A DNA stretch of 62,770 nucleotides from Hyphomonas beringensis (GTDB taxonomy: Bacteria; Pseudomonadota; Alphaproteobacteria; Caulobacterales; Hyphomonadaceae): positions 1 to 62,770 of the forward strand of contig NZ_AWFF01000036.1 of NCBI RefSeq assembly GCF_000682755.1, written 5' to 3'. Below the pieces are notes generated by a model. The model was not told where the DNA came from. It did not search any database and saw nothing but the letters and a program-made list of their open reading frames with translations. Below are positions 40,230 to 49,382 of this stretch, one piece after another. Each line of letters starts with the position of its first letter. Positions within the stretch are counted from its first letter, which is position 1. The position numbers and the translations under genes are program-made.

Positions 40230-40263
40230 AATTGCACGAATTCTACGCATAGAAGGTGCAATT
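40230..40263. promoter_or_regulatory. dyad element upstream of the GH9 gene
   Basis: AATTGCAC and GTGCAATT form an 8-bp inverted repeat with an 18-base spacer that itself holds TTCTA-CGCA-TAGAA. It lies 15-48 bases upstream of the GH9 start on the minus strand, where an operator or leader hairpin would be expected. No regulator gene is near. Confidence 0.4.
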
Positions 40264-40311
40264 ATGGGGCCAGACATTCCCGCGCCGCGTATATGGCGCG
40301 AAAACTGGGGA

Positions 40312-41088
40312 TCAGTTTACAGAGCCATATTCCGCGCCTGCTTCCGTGAAATATGCGCGCCAGAACGACTTCACATCGGAAATAGGCAGGTCGTAGATCT
40401 GACGCGGGACCACGCGGGCGACAACTTCAACGCCTTCCATCTGGGGCTTAGTTTCTGCCAGCTTTGAATCGAGATAGGCGTCATAGTCCGCGCCCGTCTT
40501 GTAAAAGCTGAATCCGTCGGAATGCTGCATCAAGTCCGATACCAGCACGACGCGGCGCAGGCCTTCACCTTCCTGGAAATCGGCACGGTCTGCGATGGAA
40601 TAGATCGCTTCTGACAAGGGGGAACTGGGCTGGCGCTTGTCGAGAAGCGTCTCTTCCACCTTGGCAATCAGCGGTTTGTAGAAGTCATTCTGCCAAGTCT
40701 GTTCAATCATTTTCGGATTCTGGAATAGCGGATTGGCATCTGCAGCGCTTCCCGGGGAACACGCCACATACACGACTTTCGGATCGTAAGGGCTTTCGGC
40801 ATTAGGGGTCATGACCGTCAGGCGGCCGTATTTCGGCAGGCTGCGCGCTTCAGCGTCGACAAACTCATAAACCCAGTCCAGATCATTGGGATTGAATGGG
40901 TCAGACTGGTCGACGAGGATGATCGTATGCGCCGGGTCTTTTCGATCCATCCGGCACTGTGTGTCTGCCATCAAGCTGGGCGGCTGGTTGAACGCAACGA
41001 TTGCGAACAGTCCGAAGACACCTCCCAGCATTAGCGCGATCATGCCGCGCCAAAACCATGGGCCCCTGTCACTTCTGCGACGTGCCAT
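40312..41088 (-). CDS. membrane-anchored protein with vWA-like segment, unknown
   Basis: A 258-residue protein with one helix near the N-terminus (~14-35) and an otherwise extracytoplasmic domain. HTIILVDQSDPFNPND (~55-70) has the D-x-S-D look of a von Willebrand A metal site, and RRVVLVSDLMQHSDG (~175-190) resembles the later strand with its aspartate. I do not recognise a named family. It follows a larger membrane protein by 16 bases on the same strand, so the two probably act together. Confidence 0.68.
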   Translation of the reverse strand: MARRRSDRGPWFWRGMIALMLGGVFGLFAIVAFNQPPSLMADTQCRMDRKDPAHTIILVDQSDPFNPNDLDWVYEFVDAEARSLPKYGRLTVMTPNAESPYDPKVVYVACSPGSAADANPLFQNPKMIEQTWQNDFYKPLIAKVEETLLDKRQPSSPLSEAIYSIADRADFQEGEGLRRVVLVSDLMQHSDGFSFYKTGADYDAYLDSKLAETKPQMEGVEVVARVVPRQIYDLPISDVKSFWRAYFTEAGAEYGSVN

Positions 41089-41104
41089 GCCTTACAGTCT
41101 CCCT

Positions 41105-42691
41105 CTACGCGCGCCGTGCCTGATCAACCGGCACATGCGTTGCGCCTTTGGCATCGCGCACTTTGCCAAGTTCGTCAGCAACTTTCTTCTCGATGGAAGA
41201 CAGACCTTTCTGGACTTCCTGAATGTGCTGCTCCAGCCATTCACGCGTTAGGTTCAGGGCCTTGATGTTATGATCAAGAGCCGAGATCGCATTGTTCGCC
41301 TGCTCACGCTCCTTGGAGAAGTCAAAAGGCGGCAGCTGCGGCGTGACGATCTCGTCGAAATAGGCAGGGCACGGCGCCTGGTCGCCCAGACGGTCGCGAT
41401 TGGCATTGCGTGCACGGCGGTGGGCCTGGCGGTAGGCAACCTTCAGGCTGCGCTCCTGATCTGCAGCGCGTGCAGCAATCGCAGCCGCAAAGTCGCGGCG
41501 TGTTTCCAGCAGGTTCATCGCCTTCTCGATCTCACGCTTGGCAGCGACATGACGCGATTGCTGGGTCTCGAACCAGAGGCGACAATTGGAGAAGTACTCC
41601 GACAGATCATCCCGCACGCCATTACGCACTTCCTGACGGCGCTCATAAGCACGGCGTTCTTTCCGCCATACGCGACCATAGCCGGGATAGCGGTCCGAGA
41701 TGCGATCATAGCCCTCATAGATCGCCAGTCCGAAGACAGCGAGCCCCATGAAGAGCAGACCAAGGGCAAGGAAACTCTCCAAGCCAAAGATGTTCGGGAA
41801 CATGGAATTCAGCACATCCCCCGGCGCAATCGAGAACATGGAAAAACTACCCAGCGTGCCAGCTTCTGCCGCAGCCATGAGGCCCAGTTCCACAGCATCG
41901 CGGAAATGCGCGACAAAGAAGTTCAGGAAGATACCTGACAGAATACACACCATGGCGACCGTGCCGCCGAGGATCTTCGCTGGCAGTGCCGGATGGTTCA
42001 GGTAACGAAGACCAAAGAAGCCCCCGATGACACCAAACATCACGTTCACGGCTGAGACGCCGAAGGCAATCATCAGGCCGCCCATCAGGCCATTCGCCTG
42101 AGCATCCTTGAACAGCAGCGCATTGAAGCCGCCTTCCAGCACCATGATGAAAATCAGAATCGCGATCGCCTGTTCGACATTCTTCTTGATGTCCGGCGTA
42201 CGGTCACCAATGCGGTCACCATGCCGGGCGCGGAACTGCTGGAGTTCGATGATCGCAGCTGTATGGGTTTCCTTGGCATCATGCACATCGTCCAGCTCAT
42301 AATGGCGATATTCATTCTCTTCGGACTTGATCGCCTCGCGCAGCTGGTCCGGATAAACGTCTACCGGCGTGTAGTCGCTGATATAGTTGCGAATAGTGGC
42401 GGCCGTTGTGGTCAGCCAAGTGCCCAGGCCGCGGCGAACATCCTCTGCGCGCTCGGCAATCTGCTGCTCGCACTCACTCCATTGATCCTGAGTGATTGCT
42501 TCGGAGACAGGCAGTCCATCCCGCGCATCCTTTTTGGCCGCCATCTTCGTCAATTGACGGTTCAGACCCAATTGTCCTTGAGCGCGTTTACCCTTCAAAC
42601 CATGGTCGGAAAGGTCGTTGCGAATCTCCAGCGGCTTAACTTTCGTCTGGCATCCAACGTCTGCGCCCCAGCGCACAGCTTTCTTCGACAT
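41105..42691 (-). CDS. polytopic membrane protein with coiled coils, unknown
   Basis: Start at ATG 42691 (MSKKAVRWGADVG) with GAGGA upstream; the open frame to 42964 precedes it without character. The 528-residue protein has a charged N-terminal ~170 residues, about four membrane helices between ~175 and 330, and a long basic, helical C-terminal part (~335-510) with coiled-coil character. No catalytic motif is evident. With the vWA-like gene just downstream it forms a two-gene operon. Possible analogies are membrane scaffold or motor-like systems, but that is speculation. Confidence 0.7.
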   Translation of the reverse strand: MSKKAVRWGADVGCQTKVKPLEIRNDLSDHGLKGKRAQGQLGLNRQLTKMAAKKDARDGLPVSEAITQDQWSECEQQIAERAEDVRRGLGTWLTTTAATIRNYISDYTPVDVYPDQLREAIKSEENEYRHYELDDVHDAKETHTAAIIELQQFRARHGDRIGDRTPDIKKNVEQAIAILIFIMVLEGGFNALLFKDAQANGLMGGLMIAFGVSAVNVMFGVIGGFFGLRYLNHPALPAKILGGTVAMVCILSGIFLNFFVAHFRDAVELGLMAAAEAGTLGSFSMFSIAPGDVLNSMFPNIFGLESFLALGLLFMGLAVFGLAIYEGYDRISDRYPGYGRVWRKERRAYERRQEVRNGVRDDLSEYFSNCRLWFETQQSRHVAAKREIEKAMNLLETRRDFAAAIAARAADQERSLKVAYRQAHRRARNANRDRLGDQAPCPAYFDEIVTPQLPPFDFSKEREQANNAISALDHNIKALNLTREWLEQHIQEVQKGLSSIEKKVADELGKVRDAKGATHVPVDQARRA

Positions 42692-42851
42692 GCTACATCC
42701 TCTTAACAGCGCAAGGCTTTTTATTAACCTTCGCCAAGATGCGACTCCTTGGTTACCAAACCCTGAAAACTGGAGCCGCAGGTGCGTTTCGTAATGTTTT
42801 TTAGCTGTTGGAGCGCTTGCGAATGCTGCAACTGGGTGTAACTGAGTAACA

Positions 42852-43157
42852 ATGAGCAAACGGCGTCTCAACACACACCGCCTGTCCTTTCTGGCTGCGC
42901 TGTACATCTTCGTACAGGCGCTGGCCCTTGGGCATTCGGCGGCGCATGCTGACCAGCCGCACAAGCATTATGGCGTTACATGTCAGATAAAGGTCCTCAC
43001 CCAGGATCAAGCGATCCTGCCGACCTTTGATACTCTGCCACCCGCCTTGCCGGCACCTGAAATTGCTCAAACGTCTTTCTATATTGAAGCGCCTAGCTGG
43101 AGCCGCCCGCCGGGCCGTGCGCCTCCTCCCCGAAGTCCACCTTCCTTACAACAATAA
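42852..43157 (+). CDS. small signal-bearing protein upstream of TonB receptor
   Basis: A 101-residue ORF. The N-terminus has a hydrophobic signal-like segment (FLAALYIFVQALALGHSAAH) and the middle contains HADQPHKHYGVTCQIKV, with histidines and a cysteine that could bind metal. The end is very proline-rich. It resembles the loosely defined DUF2946-type small proteins found next to metal transport genes. The stop codon lies inside the 5' arm of a 15-bp stem whose 3' arm covers the receptor's ribosome site, so its translation may control the receptor. Confidence 0.65.
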   Translation: MSKRRLNTHRLSFLAALYIFVQALALGHSAAHADQPHKHYGVTCQIKVLTQDQAILPTFDTLPPALPAPEIAQTSFYIEAPSWSRPPGRAPPPRSPPSLQQ

Positions 43158-43205
43158 GCCCTGAATTCGCTGCCTGTGGGCAGCCCTGCCTATTGTTGTA
43201 AGGAA
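43142..43205 (+). promoter_or_regulatory. long stem-loop masking the TonB receptor ribosome-binding site
   Basis: A perfect 15-bp inverted repeat joins 43142-43156 (TTCCTTACAACAATA) with 43191-43205 (TATTGTTGTAAGGAA). An inner hairpin GCTGCC-TGTG-GGCAGC lies at 43169-43184. The 3' arm contains AAGGA, ten bases before the receptor ATG; the 5' arm contains the last codons and most of the TAA stop of the preceding ORF. A ribosome finishing that ORF would open the stem. No T-run follows. Confidence 0.7.
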
Positions 43206-43214
43206 ATACCTGAA

Positions 43215-45338
43215 ATGAAATCCTCCCATAAACGCCGCGTGCTTGCGGCGACCCTTCTGTTGGGCGCAAGCCCACTTGCTTTCGCTCAAGAAGCTCCGGA
43301 AACGCTGGATACGATCATCGTGACCGGCGTTGGACCGCAACGTGACACCGACGAAATGATCGGCAATGCCACGGCCATCAATCGTGATGAACTGGTTCAA
43401 AAACTCTCCGGCACACTGGGCGACACGCTGGCCTCAGAGCCAGGCGTCTCCACCACCTTCTTCGGACAGGGCGCCAGCCGTCCGGTCCTGCGCGGGCTTG
43501 GTGCGGAACGCGTCCTGGTTCTCACCAACGGCATCGGCGTGATCGACGTCTCTGCCGCCTCACCGGACCACCAGGCCGCAGCCGACGGCATTGATGCGGA
43601 AAAAGTTGAGATCCTGCGCGGGCCGGCAGCGCTCGCCTATGGCGGACAGGCTATCGGCGGCGTGGTCAACGTAATCGATGGCCTGATTGCCGAGGAATTA
43701 CCTGATGAGCCCCTCAGCTTTGATGGGCTTGCGGCGACCAACAGCGTCAGCGATGGCACCGAGACTGCTGGCAAGGTACGCTACACAACGGGGCCGTTCG
43801 TACTGACGCTCTCTGCTTCGGCTCGTGACTTCGGGAATTACGACATTCCGGGATTTGCAGAATCCTCCCGCCTCAGGGCTTCGGAAGAACATGAGGAAGG
43901 CGAGACGCATGAAGAGGGCGAAGAAGATCACGACCACGAGCATGAAGAAGCTTATGGCACGCTCGAAAATTCCTTCCTGCAGACCGGCACATTTGCTGGT
44001 GGATTGTCTTGGGTAGGCGACAATGGCTTCCTGGGCTTCGGCGTCAGGCACCAAACCTCCGAATACGGCCTGCCGGGACATGAGCACGCAGAAGAAGGTC
44101 ATGACGGCGAGGAAGAAGCCGAACATGAAGAAGAAAGCCCCTTCATCGATCTTGAGCAGACCCGCTACGACTTCCGCGGTGGTATGAATCTGAACTACGG
44201 CATTCTCACGGATGTGGCAGCGAACATCTCTGTCGCCGACTACACCCATACAGAATTCGAAGGACCGGGCGAGCCTGGCACGCGCTATGATACGGATGGC
44301 ACGGAAGGGCGCCTGGAAGTCGGCAACTTGATCGGGAACATCGAGGGCGCATTCGGCCTTCAATACCTCGACAAGAAACTCGGCGCATTTGGCGATGAGG
44401 CGTTCATTACGCCGACAAAGACCAAAAATCTGGGTGTCTTTGTCTATGAGACCTATGAACTGAATGACGATGCAGGTCTTGAAGGCGGGCTACGCTTTGA
44501 TGATGTCGAACTCGACAACTCCGTCGCCGGAAAAGTCGACTTCAATCTGGTCAGCGGTTCACTGGGAGCGCATGCGCACTGGGGAACAGGCTGGTTCACA
44601 GGCGTTCAGCTCTCCTACACCGAGCGCGCCCCAAATGAGAGCGAACTCTTCGCCGACGGCGCTCACCTTGCCACGAGCCAGTATGAAGTTGGCAACACGG
44701 CGCTCGACAAGGAAAAGGGCACCAACCTGGAAGCAACGATACGCTGGGAGAATGATTGGCTCAGCGCAGGCGGCAACCTGTTCCTCACAGACTTTGACGG
44801 CTTCATCTATCTGACGCCAGGGTCAACCCTGAATGAAGGCGCCCTGACGGATGTGGTGGACGGTGTTCCGGTATACCTGTTCAGCCAGCAGGATGCGAAA
44901 TTCGTTGGCGGCGAAATCTATGGAGAAGCCAAAATCCCGCAAAGCGCCCTATCAGCCGACTGGACGGCAAAGGCGAGCGTCGACTTCGTGAATGGTGAAC
45001 TGGATGATGGGGGGAATATTCCTTACCTGCCGCCGGTAACCTTCCACAGCTCAGTGCAAGCCGATTGGAAACTCTGGACGGTACAGGCCAACATGACCAT
45101 TGCTGCCGACCAGGATGATCCAGGCGCAGGCAGCCTCCCCACCGATGGCTATACGACCTTCGGCGCACGCGCTGCCCTCAAGCTCTCCGCGCTCGGCTTT
45201 GGCAAAGAAGGCACGCAATTGTTTGTTGAGGGCCGCAACCTGACGGACGAGGAAGTTCGCTATTCGACCTCCGTCCTGAAAGACACGGTTCCTGCACCGG
45301 GGCAGAATATCCGCGCCGGTATCAAGGTCTCGTTTTAA
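43215..45338 (+). CDS. TonB-dependent receptor, probably for zinc or another metal
   Basis: Start at ATG 43215 gives a signal peptide MKSSHKRRVLAATLLLGASPLAFAQ and a 707-residue outer-membrane protein. The plug domain (~35-150) includes RPVLRGLGAERVLVLTNGIG and EILRGPAALAYGGQAIGGVVN; the C-terminus is a normal barrel ending in phenylalanine. Two external loops (~223-245 and ~288-308) are crowded with His, Glu and Asp (for example EEDHDHEHEEAYG), as in ZnuD-like zinc receptors. Uptake is powered by TonB-ExbBD, not in the window. Metal identity is inferred. Confidence 0.93.
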   Translation: MKSSHKRRVLAATLLLGASPLAFAQEAPETLDTIIVTGVGPQRDTDEMIGNATAINRDELVQKLSGTLGDTLASEPGVSTTFFGQGASRPVLRGLGAERVLVLTNGIGVIDVSAASPDHQAAADGIDAEKVEILRGPAALAYGGQAIGGVVNVIDGLIAEELPDEPLSFDGLAATNSVSDGTETAGKVRYTTGPFVLTLSASARDFGNYDIPGFAESSRLRASEEHEEGETHEEGEEDHDHEHEEAYGTLENSFLQTGTFAGGLSWVGDNGFLGFGVRHQTSEYGLPGHEHAEEGHDGEEEAEHEEESPFIDLEQTRYDFRGGMNLNYGILTDVAANISVADYTHTEFEGPGEPGTRYDTDGTEGRLEVGNLIGNIEGAFGLQYLDKKLGAFGDEAFITPTKTKNLGVFVYETYELNDDAGLEGGLRFDDVELDNSVAGKVDFNLVSGSLGAHAHWGTGWFTGVQLSYTERAPNESELFADGAHLATSQYEVGNTALDKEKGTNLEATIRWENDWLSAGGNLFLTDFDGFIYLTPGSTLNEGALTDVVDGVPVYLFSQQDAKFVGGEIYGEAKIPQSALSADWTAKASVDFVNGELDDGGNIPYLPPVTFHSSVQADWKLWTVQANMTIAADQDDPGAGSLPTDGYTTFGARAALKLSALGFGKEGTQLFVEGRNLTDEEVRYSTSVLKDTVPAPGQNIRAGIKVSF

Positions 45339-45350
45339 GGGAGCGAGGCC

Positions 45351-46133
45351 TTAGGCGGCCTTGCGTGAATCTGCGAGGTAGGCGGACAGGACAGCCTGAT
45401 CAATCACCGTACGAACGTGCAACGGATCGAACGGTTTGGGGATCAGGTAGGCCGGTTCGCCTACTCCACCCTGCAACAGCATTTCCGGATAAGCCGTGAT
45501 GTAGACCACAGGCACGTCGTCATCGGTGAAGCCTTCAATGTCCGAGACGGCATCAATACCGGTCGAACCATCTGCCAGCCGAATATCCGAAAGGATCAGA
45601 CCAAACTTGCCATTTCGCGCAAATTCCACGGCTTCTCCCTGCGTGGTCGCAACAGCCGCGATCGTATGCCCCGCGTCACGCACGATCTGGGAAAGCTGAT
45701 AAGAAATCAGCGTCTCATCCTCGATGATCAGGACAGGCGTCGAAACCGCGTGCGTAATCGTGGTCTCCGCTGTCTTCAGCGTATCCTCTACCTTGTCGAT
45801 AGTCATGCCAAGGATTTTGGAGGTCTCCGCAATTGTGAAACCTTCAACAATGGTCAGCAGTAGCGTACGACGCTCTTCTGTCGACATGGCATTCAGGATG
45901 CGCGCGATGCCACTGTCATCAGACAAGGCTGCAATGCGTTTGCGAGCAGTCTTGTCGAGTTCCGCAAACAGGTCAGCCCTGTTGAATTTTATCTCAGGCG
46001 CAACAGAAATGCGGAAGATCAAGGACTCGATCATGTCCTCAACGGCAGCGTCACCCTCGGTTTGCTGACCCATGAGCCCTCGCGCATAACGGCGCAGATA
46101 CGGCAATTCAGAAGATATCAGATCTGAGAGCAT
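45351..46133 (-). CDS. phyR: general stress response anti-anti-sigma regulator PhyR
   Basis: The 260-residue protein joins an ECF-sigma-like N-terminal domain (~1-125) to a C-terminal receiver domain (~130-255) with the phospho-acceptor in LILSDIRLADG. PhyR, when phosphorylated, binds NepR and frees EcfG, turning on the alphaproteobacterial general stress response. nepR and ecfG usually sit next to phyR, often divergently, but none is visible here. Upstream on the minus strand two GGAAC boxes (46195-46199, 46170-46174) resemble EcfG -35 elements, with imperfect spacing to a GTT. Confidence 0.95.
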   Translation of the reverse strand: MLSDLISSELPYLRRYARGLMGQQTEGDAAVEDMIESLIFRISVAPEIKFNRADLFAELDKTARKRIAALSDDSGIARILNAMSTEERRTLLLTIVEGFTIAETSKILGMTIDKVEDTLKTAETTITHAVSTPVLIIEDETLISYQLSQIVRDAGHTIAAVATTQGEAVEFARNGKFGLILSDIRLADGSTGIDAVSDIEGFTDDDVPVVYITAYPEMLLQGGVGEPAYLIPKPFDPLHVRTVIDQAVLSAYLADSRKAA

Positions 46134-46576
46134 TCAGCCCCCCCTAACCAGAACAGGACAGATAACCTAGTTCCAAGCCCCAAATAAACCAAAGGTTCCC
46201 GTTGTCTTGTTTCTCAAGCTCGAAGTCCCCTATTCGTCGATCCTTGGACAGACCACGCCACCCTAAAACCAAACCTAAATCACGCTCTGACACTGTTTCC
46301 CCGACAGCTTGAAAAAGCTATACGTATATATCCTAGGGACATAGGTAGAGGAAGCTCCGTTACTCCTTTGTAAATTTATGTGCAAACTGGCAAATCAATA
46401 CCCTTAATGGTTATTACAGAATGCCGTATATATTGGCCTGGCGAAGCGAAAACCTCTCACCCGAGCCGGGAATTCGCAGTCACTTTGCACGGTCATTCCG
46501 CAGCCGCATGAAACTCAAATTGTTCCGGTTAAGCCTGCCGGCTCAGGTGAGCCAATTCTAACTTGGGTAGCCCCAT
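46134..46576. other. gene-free interval between phyR and hydrolase gene
   Basis: About 440 bases with no convincing ORF on either strand. The part near phyR contains the two GGAAC boxes noted under phyR. The middle is AT-rich for this genome. GGCTCAGGTGAGCC near 46540 could form a small hairpin after the hydrolase gene. No nepR-like ORF is present. Confidence 0.6.
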
Positions 46577-47464
46577 TCACATCTGCTTTTGTAGAGAAAC
46601 AAAAAACTCCCTTGGCGACTGATAGACCGCAAGAAAGTCTCCAGAAGGCAGATAGGTAACTGCAGGTAGTCCGAGACGCGCGACCTCGCCCTCTACGCCC
46701 TTTTTCCATGTCGCCGTGGTCTCACTGCCAGACATGACAAGCGCTGGCACATCCTCGAAATAGCCATCGGTCAAGCAAGGGTCTGTTCTGACCGAAGACG
46801 AGATTTCCGTATGGAATGTGTGAACATCCAGCCGGGCAAGAAGGTTATCAATCGCCTCGGACACAAGCTTTGGATTTTCGCGCAGAAAGGAGATGTCTCC
46901 CTTGCTTTTTGCCAGAGCAGTTTCATGCACCCAGGCGCGGCCGAAAATGCCCCAAGAGCTTTTGAGAGCCATCAGGGACAGCCTTGCACCAGAGACACTG
47001 TTCAGGGTCTGCTGAATGATCTTGCTGTACCACTCGGGCTGGAACTGGGCGATCTGATCGTAATTGAAACAGCAATTGACGAAGATTGATGTCCGGATCC
47101 CCAAATCAGGCATCTTGGCTAGTTTGTAACCGATCGGACATCCGGTACCGGACAGCGCGATCACAGCGCCCCTTAAATCATTCTCACGAAGAAAATCCGC
47201 AATCAGATCCGCCTGCCCCTTCATGCATGGAAGGGCCGGATTATTGCCAAACCCCGGGCGCCGGACCGCAATCACCTGAAAGCCTGCAGCCTCTGCTTCT
47301 TGGCAGAAGTCTTGGGGCGGCCAGCCAGGATATTCTACGGAATGGATAAGGACGAGCGGTACAAGCTCATCCGACCCGCACACCATGTATTCCAGCGAGC
47401 ACTTACCCACCGAAAATACCTGATAGGGTCGCCCTAGGGCACAACGCATATCACTTGCCTGCAT
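46577..47464 (-). CDS. alpha/beta-hydrolase-like protein
   Basis: A 295-residue protein with the strand pattern of the alpha/beta-hydrolase fold: LVPLVLIHSVEYPGW near 35-50, VIAVRRPGFGNNPALP near 63-80, and VIALSGTGCPIGYKL near 100-115. The last should be the nucleophile elbow, but it reads A-L-S-G-T-G rather than G-x-S-x-G, and a late histidine is not obvious. It may be a divergent hydrolase or a non-catalytic relative. It is isolated and flanked by long non-coding stretches. Confidence 0.65.
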   Translation of the reverse strand: MQASDMRCALGRPYQVFSVGKCSLEYMVCGSDELVPLVLIHSVEYPGWPPQDFCQEAEAAGFQVIAVRRPGFGNNPALPCMKGQADLIADFLRENDLRGAVIALSGTGCPIGYKLAKMPDLGIRTSIFVNCCFNYDQIAQFQPEWYSKIIQQTLNSVSGARLSLMALKSSWGIFGRAWVHETALAKSKGDISFLRENPKLVSEAIDNLLARLDVHTFHTEISSSVRTDPCLTDGYFEDVPALVMSGSETTATWKKGVEGEVARLGLPAVTYLPSGDFLAVYQSPREFFVSLQKQM

Positions 47465-47604
47465 CTTTGAACCGGACAGCTTTCCCGGAGACTTCCGGGT
47501 AATTTTCCATAAGCGACCTGATGCTGCCCATCAGCAGGTATCCTTACAGATAAGAGCGCGCATCAAATCTTCTGCACCTAAGATTTGTATACGTAATCAA
47601 ACAC

Positions 47605-47640
47605 GCCCAGGGCCAGTATAGTGGCTATCTGGCCCTGGGC
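47605..47640 (-). terminator. 12-bp hairpin downstream of pccB
   Basis: GCCCAGGGCCAG and CTGGCCCTGGGC are perfect 12-base arms around a 12-base loop, 30 bases after the pccB stop. On the minus strand only GTGTTTG follows, a weak T-tract, so termination is likely but not of the classical strong type. Confidence 0.6.
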
Positions 47641-47669
47641 AGAATAGGTCTCAAACTCCAGGCCGTGTC

Positions 47670-49202
47670 CTAGAGCGGAATATTATCGTGTTTCTTCCAA
47701 GGGTTTTCCAGCTGCTTGGTCCGCAGGGTACGCAGCGCCTTGGCGACGCGGCGCCGCGTTGAGTGCGGCATGATGATATCGTCGATATAGCCCTTGCGCG
47801 CAGCGACATAGGGGTTCGCGAAATTATCTTCATACATCTTCGTATGCGCAGCGATTTTCTCATCATCCCCAAGGTCCTTGCGGAAGATGATCTCAACAGC
47901 ACCTTTTGCACCCATCACGGCAATCTCAGCCGTCGGCCAAGCATAGTTCACGTCGCCGCGCAGATGCTTGGAACTCATCACGTCATAGGCGCCGCCATAG
48001 GCTTTCCGCGTGATGACCGTTACTTTGGGCACAGTTGCCTCGGCATAGGCGAACAGAAGCTTTGCCCCGTGCTTGATCAGACCGCCATATTCCTGCTTCG
48101 TGCCCGGCATGAAGCCCGGAACGTCAACAAAGGTCACGACCGGAATATTGAAGCAGTCGCAGAACCGCACAAACCGAGCCGCCTTACGGGAGGCATCAAT
48201 GTCCAGAACACCGGCCAGCGTCATTGGCTGGTTGGCGACGAAGCCAACGGTAGACCCTTCAATGCGGCCAAAACCGCAGAGGATGTTCGCCCCGAAATTC
48301 GGGCTGATTTCGAAGAAGTCGCCTTCATCGGCCACCTTCTCAATCAGCTCTTTCATATCGTAAGGCGTGTTCGGGTTCGGCGGGATCAGCGTGTCGAGGC
48401 TGTCCTCAATCCGCTCCGCAGAATCGTACACCGTCCGGACTGGCGGGTCTTCGCGGTTGGAGCCTGGGAGGAAATCGATCAGACGTCGCATCTGAACCAG
48501 CGCCTCGATGTCGTTCTCGAACGCGCCGTCCACGACACCGGACTTGGCCGCGTGGACCCGGGCACCGCCAAGGTCTTCGTGGGAGACGTCTTCATTGGTC
48601 ACGGTTTTCACAACATCCGGACCGGTGACGTACATATAGGAAGTATCCTTCACCATGAAGATGAAGTCGGTCAGGGCAGGAGAGTAAACATCGCCGCCCG
48701 CACAGGGGCCCATGATGACAGAGATCTGCGGGATCACGCCGGAAGAGAGGACGTTCTCCATGAAGATGTCTGCATAGCCAGCGAGCGAATCGACGCCTTC
48801 CTGAATACGTGCGCCGCCAGCATCAAAGATGCCGATCACGGGCGCACCATTACGGGCGGCCGCCTGCTGTACCTTCACGATCTTCGCAGCGTGGGCCTTG
48901 GAAAGCGATCCGCCGAAAACGGTGAAGTCCTTTGAAAAGACATAGACGAGACGGCCATTGACCATGCCCTGCCCCGTGACGACGCCATCGCCCGGAACCT
49001 TTTGCTCTTCCATGCCGAAATCGGAGCATTGGTGCTCCACAAACATGTCGTACTCTTCGAAGCTGCCTTCATCCAGAAGAACGCCTATCCGCTCCCGAGC
49101 TGTCAGCTTGCCCTTGGCATGCTGCTTCTCGATCCTGGCTTCGCCGCCGCCCAGCCGGGCCTGCTCGCGTTTTGCTTCCAGCGCTTCGATTACGTCCTTC
49201 AT
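47670..49202 (-). CDS. pccB: propionyl-CoA carboxylase beta chain (acyl-CoA carboxyltransferase)
   Basis: The 510-residue protein has the two crotonase-like halves of a biotin-dependent carboxyltransferase. The N-terminal half has [20 protein letters not shown] and the oxyanion block [19 protein letters not shown]; the C-terminal half has [17 protein letters not shown] and [11 protein letters not shown]. It transfers carboxyl from biotin to propionyl-CoA, giving methylmalonyl-CoA. The alpha (biotin) chain is not next to it in this window. Related carboxylases such as methylcrotonyl-CoA carboxylase are less likely by motif. Confidence 0.93.
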   Translation of the reverse strand: MKDVIEALEAKREQARLGGGEARIEKQHAKGKLTARERIGVLLDEGSFEEYDMFVEHQCSDFGMEEQKVPGDGVVTGQGMVNGRLVYVFSKDFTVFGGSLSKAHAAKIVKVQQAAARNGAPVIGIFDAGGARIQEGVDSLAGYADIFMENVLSSGVIPQISVIMGPCAGGDVYSPALTDFIFMVKDTSYMYVTGPDVVKTVTNEDVSHEDLGGARVHAAKSGVVDGAFENDIEALVQMRRLIDFLPGSNREDPPVRTVYDSAERIEDSLDTLIPPNPNTPYDMKELIEKVADEGDFFEISPNFGANILCGFGRIEGSTVGFVANQPMTLAGVLDIDASRKAARFVRFCDCFNIPVVTFVDVPGFMPGTKQEYGGLIKHGAKLLFAYAEATVPKVTVITRKAYGGAYDVMSSKHLRGDVNYAWPTAEIAVMGAKGAVEIIFRKDLGDDEKIAAHTKMYEDNFANPYVAARKGYIDDIIMPHSTRRRVAKALRTLRTKQLENPWKKHDNIPL

Positions 49203-49382
49203 GGGCCTCTCCCAGCCGTCTGTTACTCTTTGTTTCAGACGTGCTTATACAGCAGAACAGCAAACGCAAGTGCGTCGTTAGGCCTTTTCAAACAACAGTG
49301 CCCCAGGTGTAAAACCCGAGGCACTGCGCAGAAGCCGCCATTCTGGCTGGCTGGTTAAAAGGGTGACGCGACGTTAGCCGCC

